From the NCBI GenBank assembly GCA_017311185.1, contig JAESUZ010005115.1:496001-560000 (forward strand): DNA of 64,000 bases, given 5' to 3'. A model generated the notes under the pieces. That model saw only the letters and a list, made by a program, of their open reading frames with translations, had not been told where the DNA came from and did not search any database. A program made the position numbers and the translations under genes. The DNA comes from Proteles cristata cristata (taxonomy: Eukaryota > Chordata > Mammalia > Carnivora > Hyaenidae). This document shows, in pieces, positions 24,736 through 34,445 of the stretch; the first letter of the stretch is position 1, and each line of letters begins with the position of its first letter.

Positions 24736-24744
24736 ACTTACAAT
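24736..24744 (-). other. LPP: 5' splice site of the LPP LIM1 exon
   Basis: On the minus strand the exon ends ATT and is followed by GTAAGT (24741-24736), a near-consensus U1-type donor. It fixes the exon end after the isoleucine codon that follows the last zinc-binding cysteine. Confidence 0.9.
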
Positions 24745-24911
24745 GTAGCAGGGCTCACAGTAGGCTTTCTTCTCTACGGCGTAGAAGGGCTGTCCTCGGA
24801 GCTTGTTGTTGCAGATGATGCAGGTGAAACAATCCACGTGGAAGACCTGATCCATAGCGGTGCATCCTGTCCCTTCCCCGACTACGTTTTCCCCACAGCG
24901 AGCACAGCGGC
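24742..24911 (-). CDS. LPP: LPP internal exon encoding LIM domain 1
   Basis: This 170-bp exon encodes 56 whole codons plus the last two bases of a codon split with the previous exon; it ends in phase 0. The peptide runs from RCARCGENVVGEG to YAVEKKAYCEPCYI. It holds all eight zinc ligands of one LIM domain in the spacing C-x2-C-x18-H-x2-C-x2-C-x2-C-x17-C-x2-C. From memory of the family, the stretch FHVDCFTCIICNNKLRGQPF is characteristic of LPP rather than zyxin or TRIP6. LPP is a cytoskeletal scaffold at focal adhesions and cell contacts that shuttles to the nucleus; its N-terminal half binds alpha-actinin and VASP, and its C-terminus carries three LIM domains. The exon is flanked by an AG acceptor with a pyrimidine tract and a GTAAGT donor. 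No frameshift or lost ligand is seen. The next LIM2 exon is not in the window. Reading past the donor meets a stop after 20 codons. Identity is recalled, not searched. Confidence 0.95.
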
Positions 24912-24932
24912 CTGAAAGAAAAAAGGATTGAC
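24912..24932 (-). other. LPP: 3' splice site of the LPP LIM1 exon
   Basis: Read on the minus strand, the bases just before the exon are a run of T and C ending in tttcttt-cag. This is a strong pyrimidine tract plus AG acceptor directly joined to the first coding base at 24911. Confidence 0.9.
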
Positions 24933-25429
24933 TGCTAAGAGCACGCCAAGGATCACCTTCAGTCCTTCTAAAGAAGCCGACATGGAGGGAACAGCAGGTT
25001 CATAGTGGCAGTGGCGGCAGTGGAGCTGACATGGCCTCTGCCGCCCCCACGCACGAGATCACCGGTAGAGCCAGGCTAACCCCTGTGAGGCCGCCATGAT
25101 GGAGATTTTACACGAGGTATTCAAAAAGTTGACCCTCAGCTCAAGGACCTACAGAAAGTGACAGAGTAGAACTCGGGTCTCTGAATGTTGAGGCCAGTGC
25201 TGTGCGTCCAATCTCACACACAAGTATAGGAAGAAGATGAGTCAGCATAGAATCAGTGGAAGGCACAGCCTAGGCAAGTCTTTCTGCTTAGAGAGTCTGC
25301 GTGTCCAGTTAGACTGTGAGGGAATTGGGTCCAAGCTCTAACTTCAACTCCTTTCACAAAAGCCCAGGTTGTAAAATCTCTGCATCCAGCCCTCAGTGAC
25401 AGATCAAAAGGGAGTCCCTTTTATTTCCC
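24933..25429. other. Intron just upstream of the LPP exon, repeat-free
   Basis: This stretch is GC-richer with scattered CpG (for example tggcggcagtgg, ctgccgccccc, gaggccgccatg near 25010-25095). No exon was recognised. Confidence 0.4.
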
Positions 25430-25610
25430 GACAGTTCTGACTGCTGGAAAGTTCTTTCTCATAACTGAGCCAGACTGCTTCCTCAAGCTCACTGCTACTC
25501 AGTAGTTCCATTTCTGTCTTCTAGGGCCTCATTAAGCAAGTCTCCTCTTACACTTGACAAACATCCTTTAAGTTACTAAAATCCAGTTGGTACTGCCTCC
25601 AACTGTGATC
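25430..25610 (+). mobile_element. L3/CR1 LINE relic
   Basis: 'ctggaaagttctttctcata', 'actgagccagactgcttcct', 'tctgtcttctagggcctcat' and 'cttgacaaacatcctttaag' follow the L3 (CR1-type) 3' region. Confidence 0.6.
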
Positions 25611-26034
25611 AGAGTTTGAACCATTCCTAAAACCTGAAAAGGTTCCACATACTTGTAGGGGGTGGAGTCTCGATGACCCTGCTTGTCACTGTCCAACCCA
25701 GGGTTCTGTAAACTTTCAGCATTCTTAAACTGATTTATGGGGCATCTGGACCACATATGGACATCAGATTTCGGTTTTTAAAAATTCCTTGTTTTAAATA
25801 GGAACAATAAAACGTAACAGAAGACAAATATTTATGTCTTGTGAGGCATTGTGCTGGTTGCAGTCTGTATCTCTCTCTGGTTCCGTCATGGGAATCTTGA
25901 GCCGGAGGTCAAATCCACGTCCAGTTTTCTTTCTTAGTCTCTATTTCTATAAGTAAAATGTCTTAACAAATAATTACAGGTCGCTGGGAATGTCAGCAAG
26001 AATCGGTGGGCTTTGACGCATAAACCATAAGCAT

Positions 26035-26238
26035 ACCCAGTGTTTCCCATGTGCCAGGCATTTTCACGGTGCTTTATACACACGTTAACTCCTTTCATAT
26101 TTACAACCACCTATGCCGTAGGTCTGTTATTATTCTTATTGCACAGATGAGGAAACAGAGTCATAAAAACGGTTAATGAAATTCAAATCCAAGGAGTCTG
26201 GCTCCGGCGTCCATGGTTTTAACCACGAGGCTGTTTGC
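26035..26238 (-). mobile_element. MIR SINE relic
   Basis: 'catgtgccaggcattttcac', 'cagatgaggaaacagagtca', 'caaggagtctggctccggcg' are the reverse complement of MIR, nearly complete. Confidence 0.85.
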
Positions 26239-28970
26239 AACTGTTTAGTTCTGTGCATCAGGATTGAACACAGAGCTGACAGGATGCAGTGATTTCTTAC
26301 TAAAGACTGCTTTCAGCACTCCATCCACTGGATTGACAACCATTTCACACCTAAAAACGGGAGGGCTAAATGTTTCAACTTGGGAGGAAAGAGGCAAATA
26401 TATTTCTAATCCTCTCCGGTTGCATTGGCACTGGAAAATATTTCTATATGTTCTGTTGCAGGACTTAAATGTATTTTTAAAATTTAACCCAAATGACAGA
26501 TCATTTTCCCTCAAAGGAATAAGAAATATCAAGTGCTGGAAAAAGAGTTAAAGTCCTGGAAACTAAGCTGTCACCACTGTAGCTGACACTATAAAGTCTT
26601 GATATCATATTCCTGACATTGGATAAAAACTTTTGTAATATACCTTGTGGCTTGTTTTATAAGCTCCCACCCAAGAGTCATTTTGTACCTGTTTTTATTA
26701 TGAGATGTATAACCTTAGAAAGGTGCCTTTTAAATTTGGGACTTAATTGCCTTGAGTAACAAAATTAGGTTATTGCATATGGCTCTTGTTTTGTGATTAT
26801 TGAGGAAAAAAAACGGCTTAATTGGTTTACTAAAAAGTTCAGTGTGCTATGTTTGAACTTGATGCTAAAATTAGAGCTTTGTGCCACTATCTGACATTTC
26901 ATTACAGAAAACACATTGGGATTATAGGAAAATGGATCACCAATTCATAAGGTATAATGTTTAAAGAGTCATTAGCATAGTTTAGTTATTCAAACTTTTC
27001 TTCAACTGCTTGTGCAAATCCATCATATCCGTTTCACAACATACGGATTTGCTTCTAGTATTTACACTGGAATCCTTGTTCACAAAAATTTACACTTTTA
27101 ATATTAATCTGAAGTGGTATTTATGGTATTATCTTTATTTCTATTTTTCTTGCCTTCATTGAATCATGTTGGAATCACTGATCAATTCTGGTGAAGAAAC
27201 CATGCAATACAATAGTGATAATGCAAAATATAGGTTTAGCACCAGCAGGAAAGAAAAAACATACTAATAACATGAAAATACTCTGAGCTGAAGGGCACTG
27301 TTGGCGAACACTGATCAAACAACACCAATCAACTGAGGTTTTGTGATATATGTGCAATTTCTTAAGACTATGATGATTATTAACAGTCTATTGGGTACCT
27401 GCGAAAACTGTAATTTTACATTTCAAATCTGTGAAATTCAGGTCAACAGAATTATTTATAGTTATGATTCTTTCCCTTCCTAGATCTTAAACTGGGTTCC
27501 TTGATAGTCCACCAGGGACGGCACAGTGACGTGTGGACCGCACGTGGGGAAACAAAAGGAATTCTCACTAAATATCATGTGGTCTAGGAAGCAGCTAGAG
27601 GTAGCGACTGTGATCCAGACTACGGCTGACCCAAAGTACAATCTCTGGAATCCAAGAGCTCAGGTCTACATGGTTTATGGAGAGTTTCTTAGCTATCCCT
27701 GAGGATCTGGGAGAGAATCTGAGTCACTGATTAGAGGGAAAGATCAGGGCAGACCCCTAATCAGGCTGAAAAGCAAAGCTTTACAATTTTCATTCTGTTC
27801 AACAAACGTTCCTCGGGTGTCTACTCTTGAAAAGTACTATATTCTGCTTTTCTGTGATAAACAGAAATGGAGTAGACATGGTCAGTGGCTTTTACAGGCC
27901 TTACAAGGTACATTCTACAATCACATGGAAAAAGGTGCCAGTGCCATAGGAGAAAGTGCTATGGAGGCTTGGAAGGAAAATCATATGTGACAGGGGCCTT
28001 AGGAAGGGTTTTGTGAAAAGGAGGCATTTGGGCCCAACTCAAGGATGGAGTTGTGACAGGTGGAGAGGGGAGGGAGAACATTCTAGTTTTTTTCCACAGG
28101 GAATGAGTGGCTGGGCTTGACTGGACCCCACATGTCTGCAGTGACTTGGTGCTGGCACAAGGATTTGTCTTCTCAGCTATGAAAGCAGATGGTCTGGATT
28201 TATAAGGAACAATCTTCTCCTTTATAGTTTGGAGAGTATTCTTCCAGAGTGGGTCAGGCTAATATGCTGAACCTGGACATGACCAGCTCTGCTGCCTCCC
28301 GTATTTTTCCTCTTCTTAGGAGAAATCGGGGACATGGGCTCGAGGGCAGTCAGTCTGGCACCTTTAAAATCACAAGCCCAGAAAAAGAGCGAACAAAAAA
28401 TAAAAATAGCCCTACACATCAGCGGGACAGAAAAGGTGCCCGAATGTTCCCTTTTCACATTTACAAAATTTACAAACTATGTCTTTTAGGGAAGCGCTCA
28501 CAATGGAAAGAAAGTCACTCAAGCATAGTTCATCCTTGCCCCTAGGGGGGCTTACCCCACACGTCATTAAAAGCATACTGCAATCCAAATGCCCATTTTC
28601 TGGACAAGTATCTCAGCACTTTTAAGTGAGGAAAAAACCAGGGGGAATGGTACCAGACTTGAAGGCATCAGAGCATGAAGGAAACAGAGTTGATTAGGAG
28701 CCAGTAGGAAGCTCAAGTTCAGACCCAGGGCTGGGAGGAGGAGCTTGTTGGCAAAGCTTAGGACAGTAATTTAAAAAAATCCAATGACAGAGGGTCAGAC
28801 CTTCTGAGGAAGTTTCTGCCAGTGATTCAAGATGCCTGAGTCAAAACATAAATAAGTAAAAAGAACTGGTTTCTAAAGCTTGGTTATATATTATCGCTCA
28901 CTAGGCATATCGCTTCATATTTATTTACTGTGGAACTGGTTATAGGTTCTTCTCACCCGTTCCCCCAGTT
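26239..28970. other. Repeat-free intronic block
   Basis: No SINE, L1, L2 or MIR was recognised over about 2.7 kb, unusual for this window. Homeodomain-like AT motifs (gcttaattggtttac) occur around 26815-26830. No exon was seen. Confidence 0.45.
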
Positions 28971-29135
28971 CCGTCTCAACTATAGCAACCCCTGGAGTGT
29001 CTCTGAAAGGTTTCTATCTGCTACACACCTACTACCTAAATCAGGCTCCATTATCTTTCATGGGCCATTGCAATGGCTTCCTGACTGCTCCAGTATCTCG
29101 TATTCACTTCCTCTTATAAGTGGAGGGGCTTTATG
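28971..29135 (+). mobile_element. L2 LINE relic
   Basis: 'gccattgcaatggcttcctg' with 'ctgctccagtatctcgtatt' resembles the L2 ORF2/3' region ('tggactactgcaatagcctc' type). Related scraps continue near 29790-29850 and 30360-30480. Confidence 0.5.
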
Positions 29136-30037
29136 GAAGTCTTAGTATTGAGCTAAATCTGGAGGGTTATGTAGAATTTGAACAAGTCCTTTTCAGGAAG
29201 GGCAGGGATGAAGATTGACATTATAGGCAAGTCAATAGGATGAGCAGGGAGGTAGGTTAGGAGGACACAGGTTTTCGTATTTATTTGTTCTAGTTTTCTC
29301 TTTTGGTAATGTGAATATATTTCCCTTACAATGTGAAAATAAAAATGTTTACTTAAAAATGCTTCTCATGTGAGCCTTGCACCATTGCTATAAGAGGCCA
29401 CAGGCCCCTTTTTATAAACCCTGCTTCTTTCTGAGGTAGGATCAAAAATGTCCGTAGCCATTGTGAAAGGTGGTGATCCTTTAGCACTTTTGCATTATTC
29501 ACCAGTAAAAGGAAAATAGAAAATGTATGCAGACATCCAGCTGGGTCACATTTATCTTCATGTCCTTCTTGCTATCTGACTTATAATAGAAATATTCTCT
29601 TTCAAGCATCACAATGAATTGAAACCCCATATGCCGATCATATGATATCTCAGCTTTCTCATTATGCACCTTCTTCAAATATTCTGAACAAAATCCTGTT
29701 TGAAAATTGAATCAATAAGGTTATATCAGGGTAATGAAGTCATGGCAAAGTATTCCTAGAAACAAAAAGACTGTTCCAATTTACCCTACATATGGCCACT
29801 GGAGTTATCTTCCTAAAGCACAGCCTCCATTAAGCTGATTCAGAAATTATCTTCTGCTGAAGGCAGAAAAAGATAGTAGAATAAGCTTGCATTCTTTTTA
29901 TGACAGGTCCATCTGGCATTCACTGAAGGTTCTAGAATGATGGTATTTTCTAATCACTAAAGCTTTTTCTAGAATCCTGTAGCATTAGTGCATGTAGTAA
30001 TGGACACCCTGTGTTTTAAACTTCTTAAGTCCTATGA
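29136..30037. other. Intronic sequence, L2 scraps only
   Basis: A weak L2-like piece near 29790-29850 ('ctggagttatcttcctaaag'). Otherwise nothing recognised. Confidence 0.35.
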
Positions 30038-30212
30038 CAGTGATTTTCAACCTTGCCAATATGCTGGATACTCTGGGGAACTTAAAAAGATATGGATTAT
30101 TGGGTTCCAGCTCCAGAGATTCTGATTTCATTGGTCTGAGGTGGGATGTCCTAGGACTGGAAGTTTAAAAGCGCTCCTGGTAATTTTAATGATCAGTCAA
30201 GTTGAGCCACTG
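30038..30212 (+). mobile_element. MER5A-like hAT transposon relic
   Basis: Starts cagtgattttcaacc and ends gttgagccactg, the two MER5A ends. Between them are 'gggttccagctccagagatt' and 'ctcctggtaattttaatgat'. Non-autonomous, dead. Confidence 0.75.
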
Positions 30213-31429
30213 TTCCAAGGATTACCTATTTCTGTACCATGCATCAGGATAGCAGTGGATAAGCATTGCCCAAATAGGCTTGTTTCATTTGCATTCAAAA
30301 CCATTCAGGGCAGACTGTCAATAAGTTGGCTGAAAAAGTCTGCTTTCCACCAATGAGTTATCACTCTAATGCTGTCTCTTTATGTCTTTGTTTGAAGGCT
30401 TCTCAATGGCTTTCTACTCGATAACATACATGAACAGAACCAGCTAAATTGTCTCATATTTTGCCAGCCCTGAACCAGAGAAAGAGGTTCACTTATATTA
30501 AGGAGAAGCACTCCTACTGAAGTCTAATGTTGTGTTATAAAGGAATGCATCACATGGCACTGAGGTATGGCCTTCGGCAACAATACAGAGTCTATCAAGA
30601 ATGTCAACTGATCACCATTGAAGGTGTGATATTACCTATCGCATCGTAAGTCAAATTCAGTTTTTTCCTACTTCCTTGGACTCTGCCTTTAAACAACGTG
30701 TTAATATTCAGTCTCCTATGGTTAGTGCCATTTAGGTGTGGGGATAATGGAATCCTTATCCTATGTTAAAAGCTGGACTGCAGGACACACCGAGTTCCAT
30801 TGCCCTGCTTGTGTCTATAAGGCTGCATTGTAGTATTTCATTATGTTGTTGCTCAGACGGTCCTTGCTGAGATGCTTAAAGATTCACTGGGCACTCGGGT
30901 GGGAGGGAGGAGGCGGCAGATGGCAGTACCACTCTCTCTCTTCCCTACATGCATGTGCGTGCACTCTCTCTCTCGCACACATGTGTGCACACACACAGCA
31001 GGCAAAGGGGCAGGGCCTGCTATAGCACTGTGACCTGTGGTAGACAGAGGAAGCCTTGCAAGAGAGACAAAGTAAGAAACATCTTAGTATAAAATAAGAA
31101 CATAAGTAAAAGTAACAAAACAAACAAAGAAGCCCCAAATTGTCAGAGAGAACAGTACAGGCGCGGGCAAATAAAGGCCTAGGCCACACACCTGATAACA
31201 TGGAGCGAAGGCTGAATCCTACTGATGGAAGGAAGTCAGTATGAAGTCTAGCCATTAGGTGATTCATTTACAGATACATATTTTCTTAGGCTGGACCTTC
31301 AGGTAAGGGGGTGGTTTGGGAGGAAGAGTCCCACATGGGGTTGTAAAAGTAAACATATTCCGCTGACTTAATTATGCTGCATTGTGAAGAAGCATAACAA
31401 AAGTGTAAAAGAAAATTACTGTGCTTTTT
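30213..31429. other. Intronic sequence, nothing certain
   Basis: No exon. Short CA/CT-rich patches at 30930-31000 (ctctctctcgcacacatgtg). The 127-codon minus frame at 30884-31267 is treated as chance. Confidence 0.4.
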
Positions 31430-31620
31430 TTCTCCATGCCAGGCACTGTCCAAAGCGCTCCACATACATTCTTTCTTAGGTCTATAATGATTACCTATTT
31501 TTATTTGATAGGTTGGACGTCTGAGGTGACATCACTTGGCCAAGGCCTCAGACGCAGGAGGAGGTGGGGCTGAGATAGGAAGCAGGGAAGACTTCCAAAG
31601 TCCATCTTCTTAATCAGCAA
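31430..31620 (-). mobile_element. MIR SINE relic
   Basis: 'ccatgccaggcactgtccaa', 'gcgctccacatacattcttt' and 'cacttggccaaggcctcaga' are the reverse complement of MIR. Confidence 0.75.
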
Positions 31621-31754
31621 GTTTTTCTGAGTGCAGTTTATTATCCACTCAGAACTCTGATGCCTTCAGCGTTGGGTAGCAGTGTGGGCCATTCCCACAC
31701 CCAGGGAAAGAAGAGCTGATCCAATATCACTTCTCTAGCCCTGAAATCTTAGGC

Positions 31755-31992
31755 GTGCTCAGTGAACATCAGAATCTACTATAGGTAGGTCGATCAGAAT
31801 AGGTGGGAGTCCTTCAGGGGAAATTTCAAAGTATTGAAACTTAAACTCTGGTTTCCCATTAGGAAAGCTTAAAAAAAAAAAAACTATACTGATATACATG
31901 CTTTACTTCTCGAGATTCTGGTTTCTTTGGTCTGGAGCAGGGTTTTGAAGTAACAATGCTAATGTGCAGTGGGTTTGAGAAGCACTGCTCTA
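31755..31992 (+). mobile_element. MER5A-like hAT transposon relic
   Basis: 'gaacatcagaatctactata' near the start and 'gtgggtttgagaagcactgc' at the end, with 'gagattctggtttctttggt' inside, match MER5A. Contains an A12 run. Confidence 0.6.
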
Positions 31993-32773
31993 AAAGGAAC
32001 TGCATGGCCATGTGTTCCACAGTGTGGTCTGTGCTAGAGAATTCTTACAAACCAGTGACAGGACCAGAGGCCTGGTCCTACAGAGCTTACATCCTAGTAA
32101 GTTGCTCTTAGTTGTGTTGACAGAGGCATGAGATGGACACCGTGCACCCTGGTCTCAACCTCCACTGAACTACATAACAAACATATGCATGGGGAATGTC
32201 AGGGCAATCACTTTCTGGCAGCTTCTGTTCTTAGGAAAACAGCTCAAATAAAAGCAAAAGCCAGATAGCAACAAAAGCAAACCAAAAAACACTGCTTTGC
32301 AGTTTTGAATGTAATACATGGCGCCCTTTAACAAAGTTATATATAAAGGTGTAAAGGAAATTAGACAGATTTGCGAGTCTTGCCTTTGTTACTCACTAGC
32401 TATGGGAACCTGGACACATTTCCTAAATTTCTAGAGCCTGAGGATACTTGTTTTCAAAATCAGCAATAAACAGACCCCCCTCAAGGATTAGATGGTCTTG
32501 GTTGAGTCAACTGTCCAGCCATTCTGTCAGCCTCTCAATAAATGTACTTACAAAGTCCCTATTCTGTGCTAAGTGTGGTACAGTGGTAACATTTTCTCAG
32601 CCTCTGTAAAAAGAAGATGGCAATGACTGCCTTCAGTACCTGGCAATGAAGTTCAACAGCCACAAAGGGCCTCATACAGGCTCTGTTCTTTGTCCCTCCA
32701 GCTATAGGAGGTATAATATGCACAACTTCAAAATAGAGAGCTCACTGCAACTAACAGCACAGAGATATGTATT
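31993..32773. other. Intronic sequence, nothing recognised
   Basis: No exon or clear repeat. Confidence 0.4.
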
Positions 32774-32788
32774 CTGGACCTACCTTTA

Positions 32789-33022
32789 TATATTTTTTAA
32801 GTTTATTTATTTATTTTGAGAGAGAGAGATAAAGAGCAGGGGAGGTTCAGAGAGAGATGGAGACAGAGACAGAGACAGAGAGTCCCAAGCAGGCTTCACA
32901 CTGTCAGCACAGAGCCCAATGTGAGACTCAAACCTATGAGCCATGAGATCACTACCGGAGCCGAAACCAAGATTTGAACGCTTAACTGACCCAGTTAACT
33001 GACCTGAGCCATCCAGGTGCCC
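32789..33022 (-). mobile_element. CAN SINE (first of a pair at one target site)
   Basis: An older-looking element with a GA-rich body that includes repeated agagac units. It ends ccatccaggtgcccc. The duplication ctggacctaccttta (32774-32788) is copied at 33023-33037 with one change. Confidence 0.92.
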
Positions 33023-33037
33023 CTGGACTTACCTTTA

Positions 33038-33268
33038 TTATTTTTTTCTTTTCTTTTCTGTTTTAATGTTCTTATTTATTTTCGAGACAGAGAGAGACAG
33101 AGCATGAGAGGGGGAGGGGCAGAAAGCGAGAGAGACACAGAACCTGAAGCAGGCTCTAGGCTCTGAGCTGTAAGCACAGAGCCCGATGTGGGGCTCAAAC
33201 CCACGAACCATGAGATCATGACCTAAGCCAAAGTCAGAGGCTTAACCGACCGAGCCACCCAGGCGCCC
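33038..33268 (-). mobile_element. CAN SINE (second of a pair at one target site)
   Basis: Ends gagccacccaggcgcccc. It is bounded by copies two and three of the same target sequence (33023-33037 and 33269-33283). The T-rich tail carries tttcttttcttttc. Confidence 0.92.
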
Positions 33269-33395
33269 CTGGACCTACCTTTAAAGAGAACAGTCAATAT
33301 GGGAGTTATAGAGGCAGCTGCATCTGTGAGGCAGTTATATAAGATTTATATTCACCAAAATGTTACTCATAGAATTTAGTGTTAGAAATTTAACC

Positions 33396-33431
33396 CTACA
33401 CTTGATTTTAGCCAAAAGGCCGAGAAGCGAT
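33396..33431 (-). pseudogene. Truncated U2 snRNA retropseudogene (5' end only)
   Basis: On the minus strand the sequence starts atcgcttctcggccttttgg and continues ctaaaatcaagtgtag, which are the first 36 bases of U2 snRNA with one change (G to A in ctaagatc). It is flanked by a perfect 12-bp duplication aaatttaaccct at 33386-33397 and 33432-33443 (the last two bases overlap by microhomology). There is no A-tail and no U2 promoter. It matches the known class of short, 3'-truncated snRNA retropseudogenes. Not functional. Confidence 0.93.
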
Positions 33432-33479
33432 AAATTTAACCCTAATCCAGCAAAAATGTAAGGATCCCAGAGTGATGAT

Positions 33480-33722
33480 AGTAGTCAATATTTATGTAGG
33501 ACTTAGTGCCTGCCAAGCATTGTTTTAAGCATTTAAATGTATTATCTCAGATGATTCTTCCACCAACCTGATGGTGTGGGGCCTATCATTTGCATCATAG
33601 CTGAAGAAATGGCTGCCTAGAGAGATTAAGACACTTGCCCGAGGCCATGGAGTTAAATATTGAAGCTGGGATAGGGAGGCTTTGGAGCCTGCAGTCTGGC
33701 TTTGGAGCCCGCTTAACCTGTC
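33480..33722 (-). mobile_element. MIR SINE relic
   Basis: 'gcctgccaagcattgtttta', 'aatgtattatctcagatgat', 'gacacttgcccgaggccatg' are the reverse complement of MIR, nearly complete. Confidence 0.85.
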
Positions 33723-34201
33723 CCCTAACCTGGCTTATTGCTTCAGAACTCCAAGATTCCTAAAAACATCCAGCCTGGCAGGAAGCTCGTATAAACCTTA
33801 CAACATCCCTGATGGGAATATCAGGATCTATTTTGACTGAAGTCAAGATTTCTCTTCAACCTAATTTTTACACATGGACATTTTCATACTCCCCTTCTGA
33901 ATTCTTAATCTATTTTCCTATATTTAAAAATTCATTTCATGATTGAACCATTAACAGAAATAAAAATTAATATGTACTAGTACAGTTACAGCTACTATTG
34001 CAATGATTATTTTCAACGTATGATTGGAATCTGCTCTATGGTATCTCTCATGGGAATCTGCATTTCCTTTAAGCTCCATTCCAAGCTGAAAATGCTTTAA
34101 TTTGTCCAGCTACTCATAGTTTCTGTGGTGGGAAAAATCTCCAAATGTGTTTTGTTTATTTATGAGCAAACCTAACCCTGAGGTAATTCAAGAAGGTGTT
34201 T
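33723..34201. other. Intronic sequence, nothing recognised
   Basis: AT-rich, with no exon. Confidence 0.4.
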
Positions 34202-34219
34202 CTAAAGCTACTGTATTTC

Positions 34220-34427
34220 TTTCTTTTAATTTTTAAAAGTTTATTTATTTTGATGGGGAGAGGGCAGAAAGAGAAAGGGAGACAGAAAACTCCAAGTAGA
34301 TTCCAACGCTGTTAGCTTAGAGACTACAGGGCTCCTATGCAGGGTTCAAACTCATGACCCTGAAATCACGACCTGAGCCAAAATCAAGAGAAGGATGGTT
34401 AACCGACTGAGCCACCCAGGTGCCCTG
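34220..34427 (-). mobile_element. CAN SINE, old copy
   Basis: The diverged body ends gactgagccacccaggtgcc. The duplication ctaaagctactgtatttc (34202-34219) versus ctaacgctactgtatttc (34428-34445) has one mismatch in 18, unexpectedly well kept for such a diverged element. Confidence 0.9.
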
Positions 34428-34445
34428 CTAACGCTACTGTATTTC

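Larger units (their letters stand above)
1..24741 (-). other. LPP: LPP intron downstream of the LIM1 exon (3' part outside window)
   Basis: Everything below 24742 is the intron that follows the LIM1 exon in the direction of LPP transcription. No exon for LIM2 or LIM3 was found in any frame, so the intron is at least 24.7 kb. It carries SINE, MIR, L2, MLT1 and L1 relics listed separately. By recall of human LPP, this intron probably corresponds to the one broken in lipoma HMGA2-LPP fusions; the exon number cannot be derived here. Confidence 0.8.

Noticed and set aside
30884..31267. 127-codon minus-strand open frame
   Set aside because: Cysteine-rich because of CA/CT-rich DNA. No zinc-finger spacing or domain was found.
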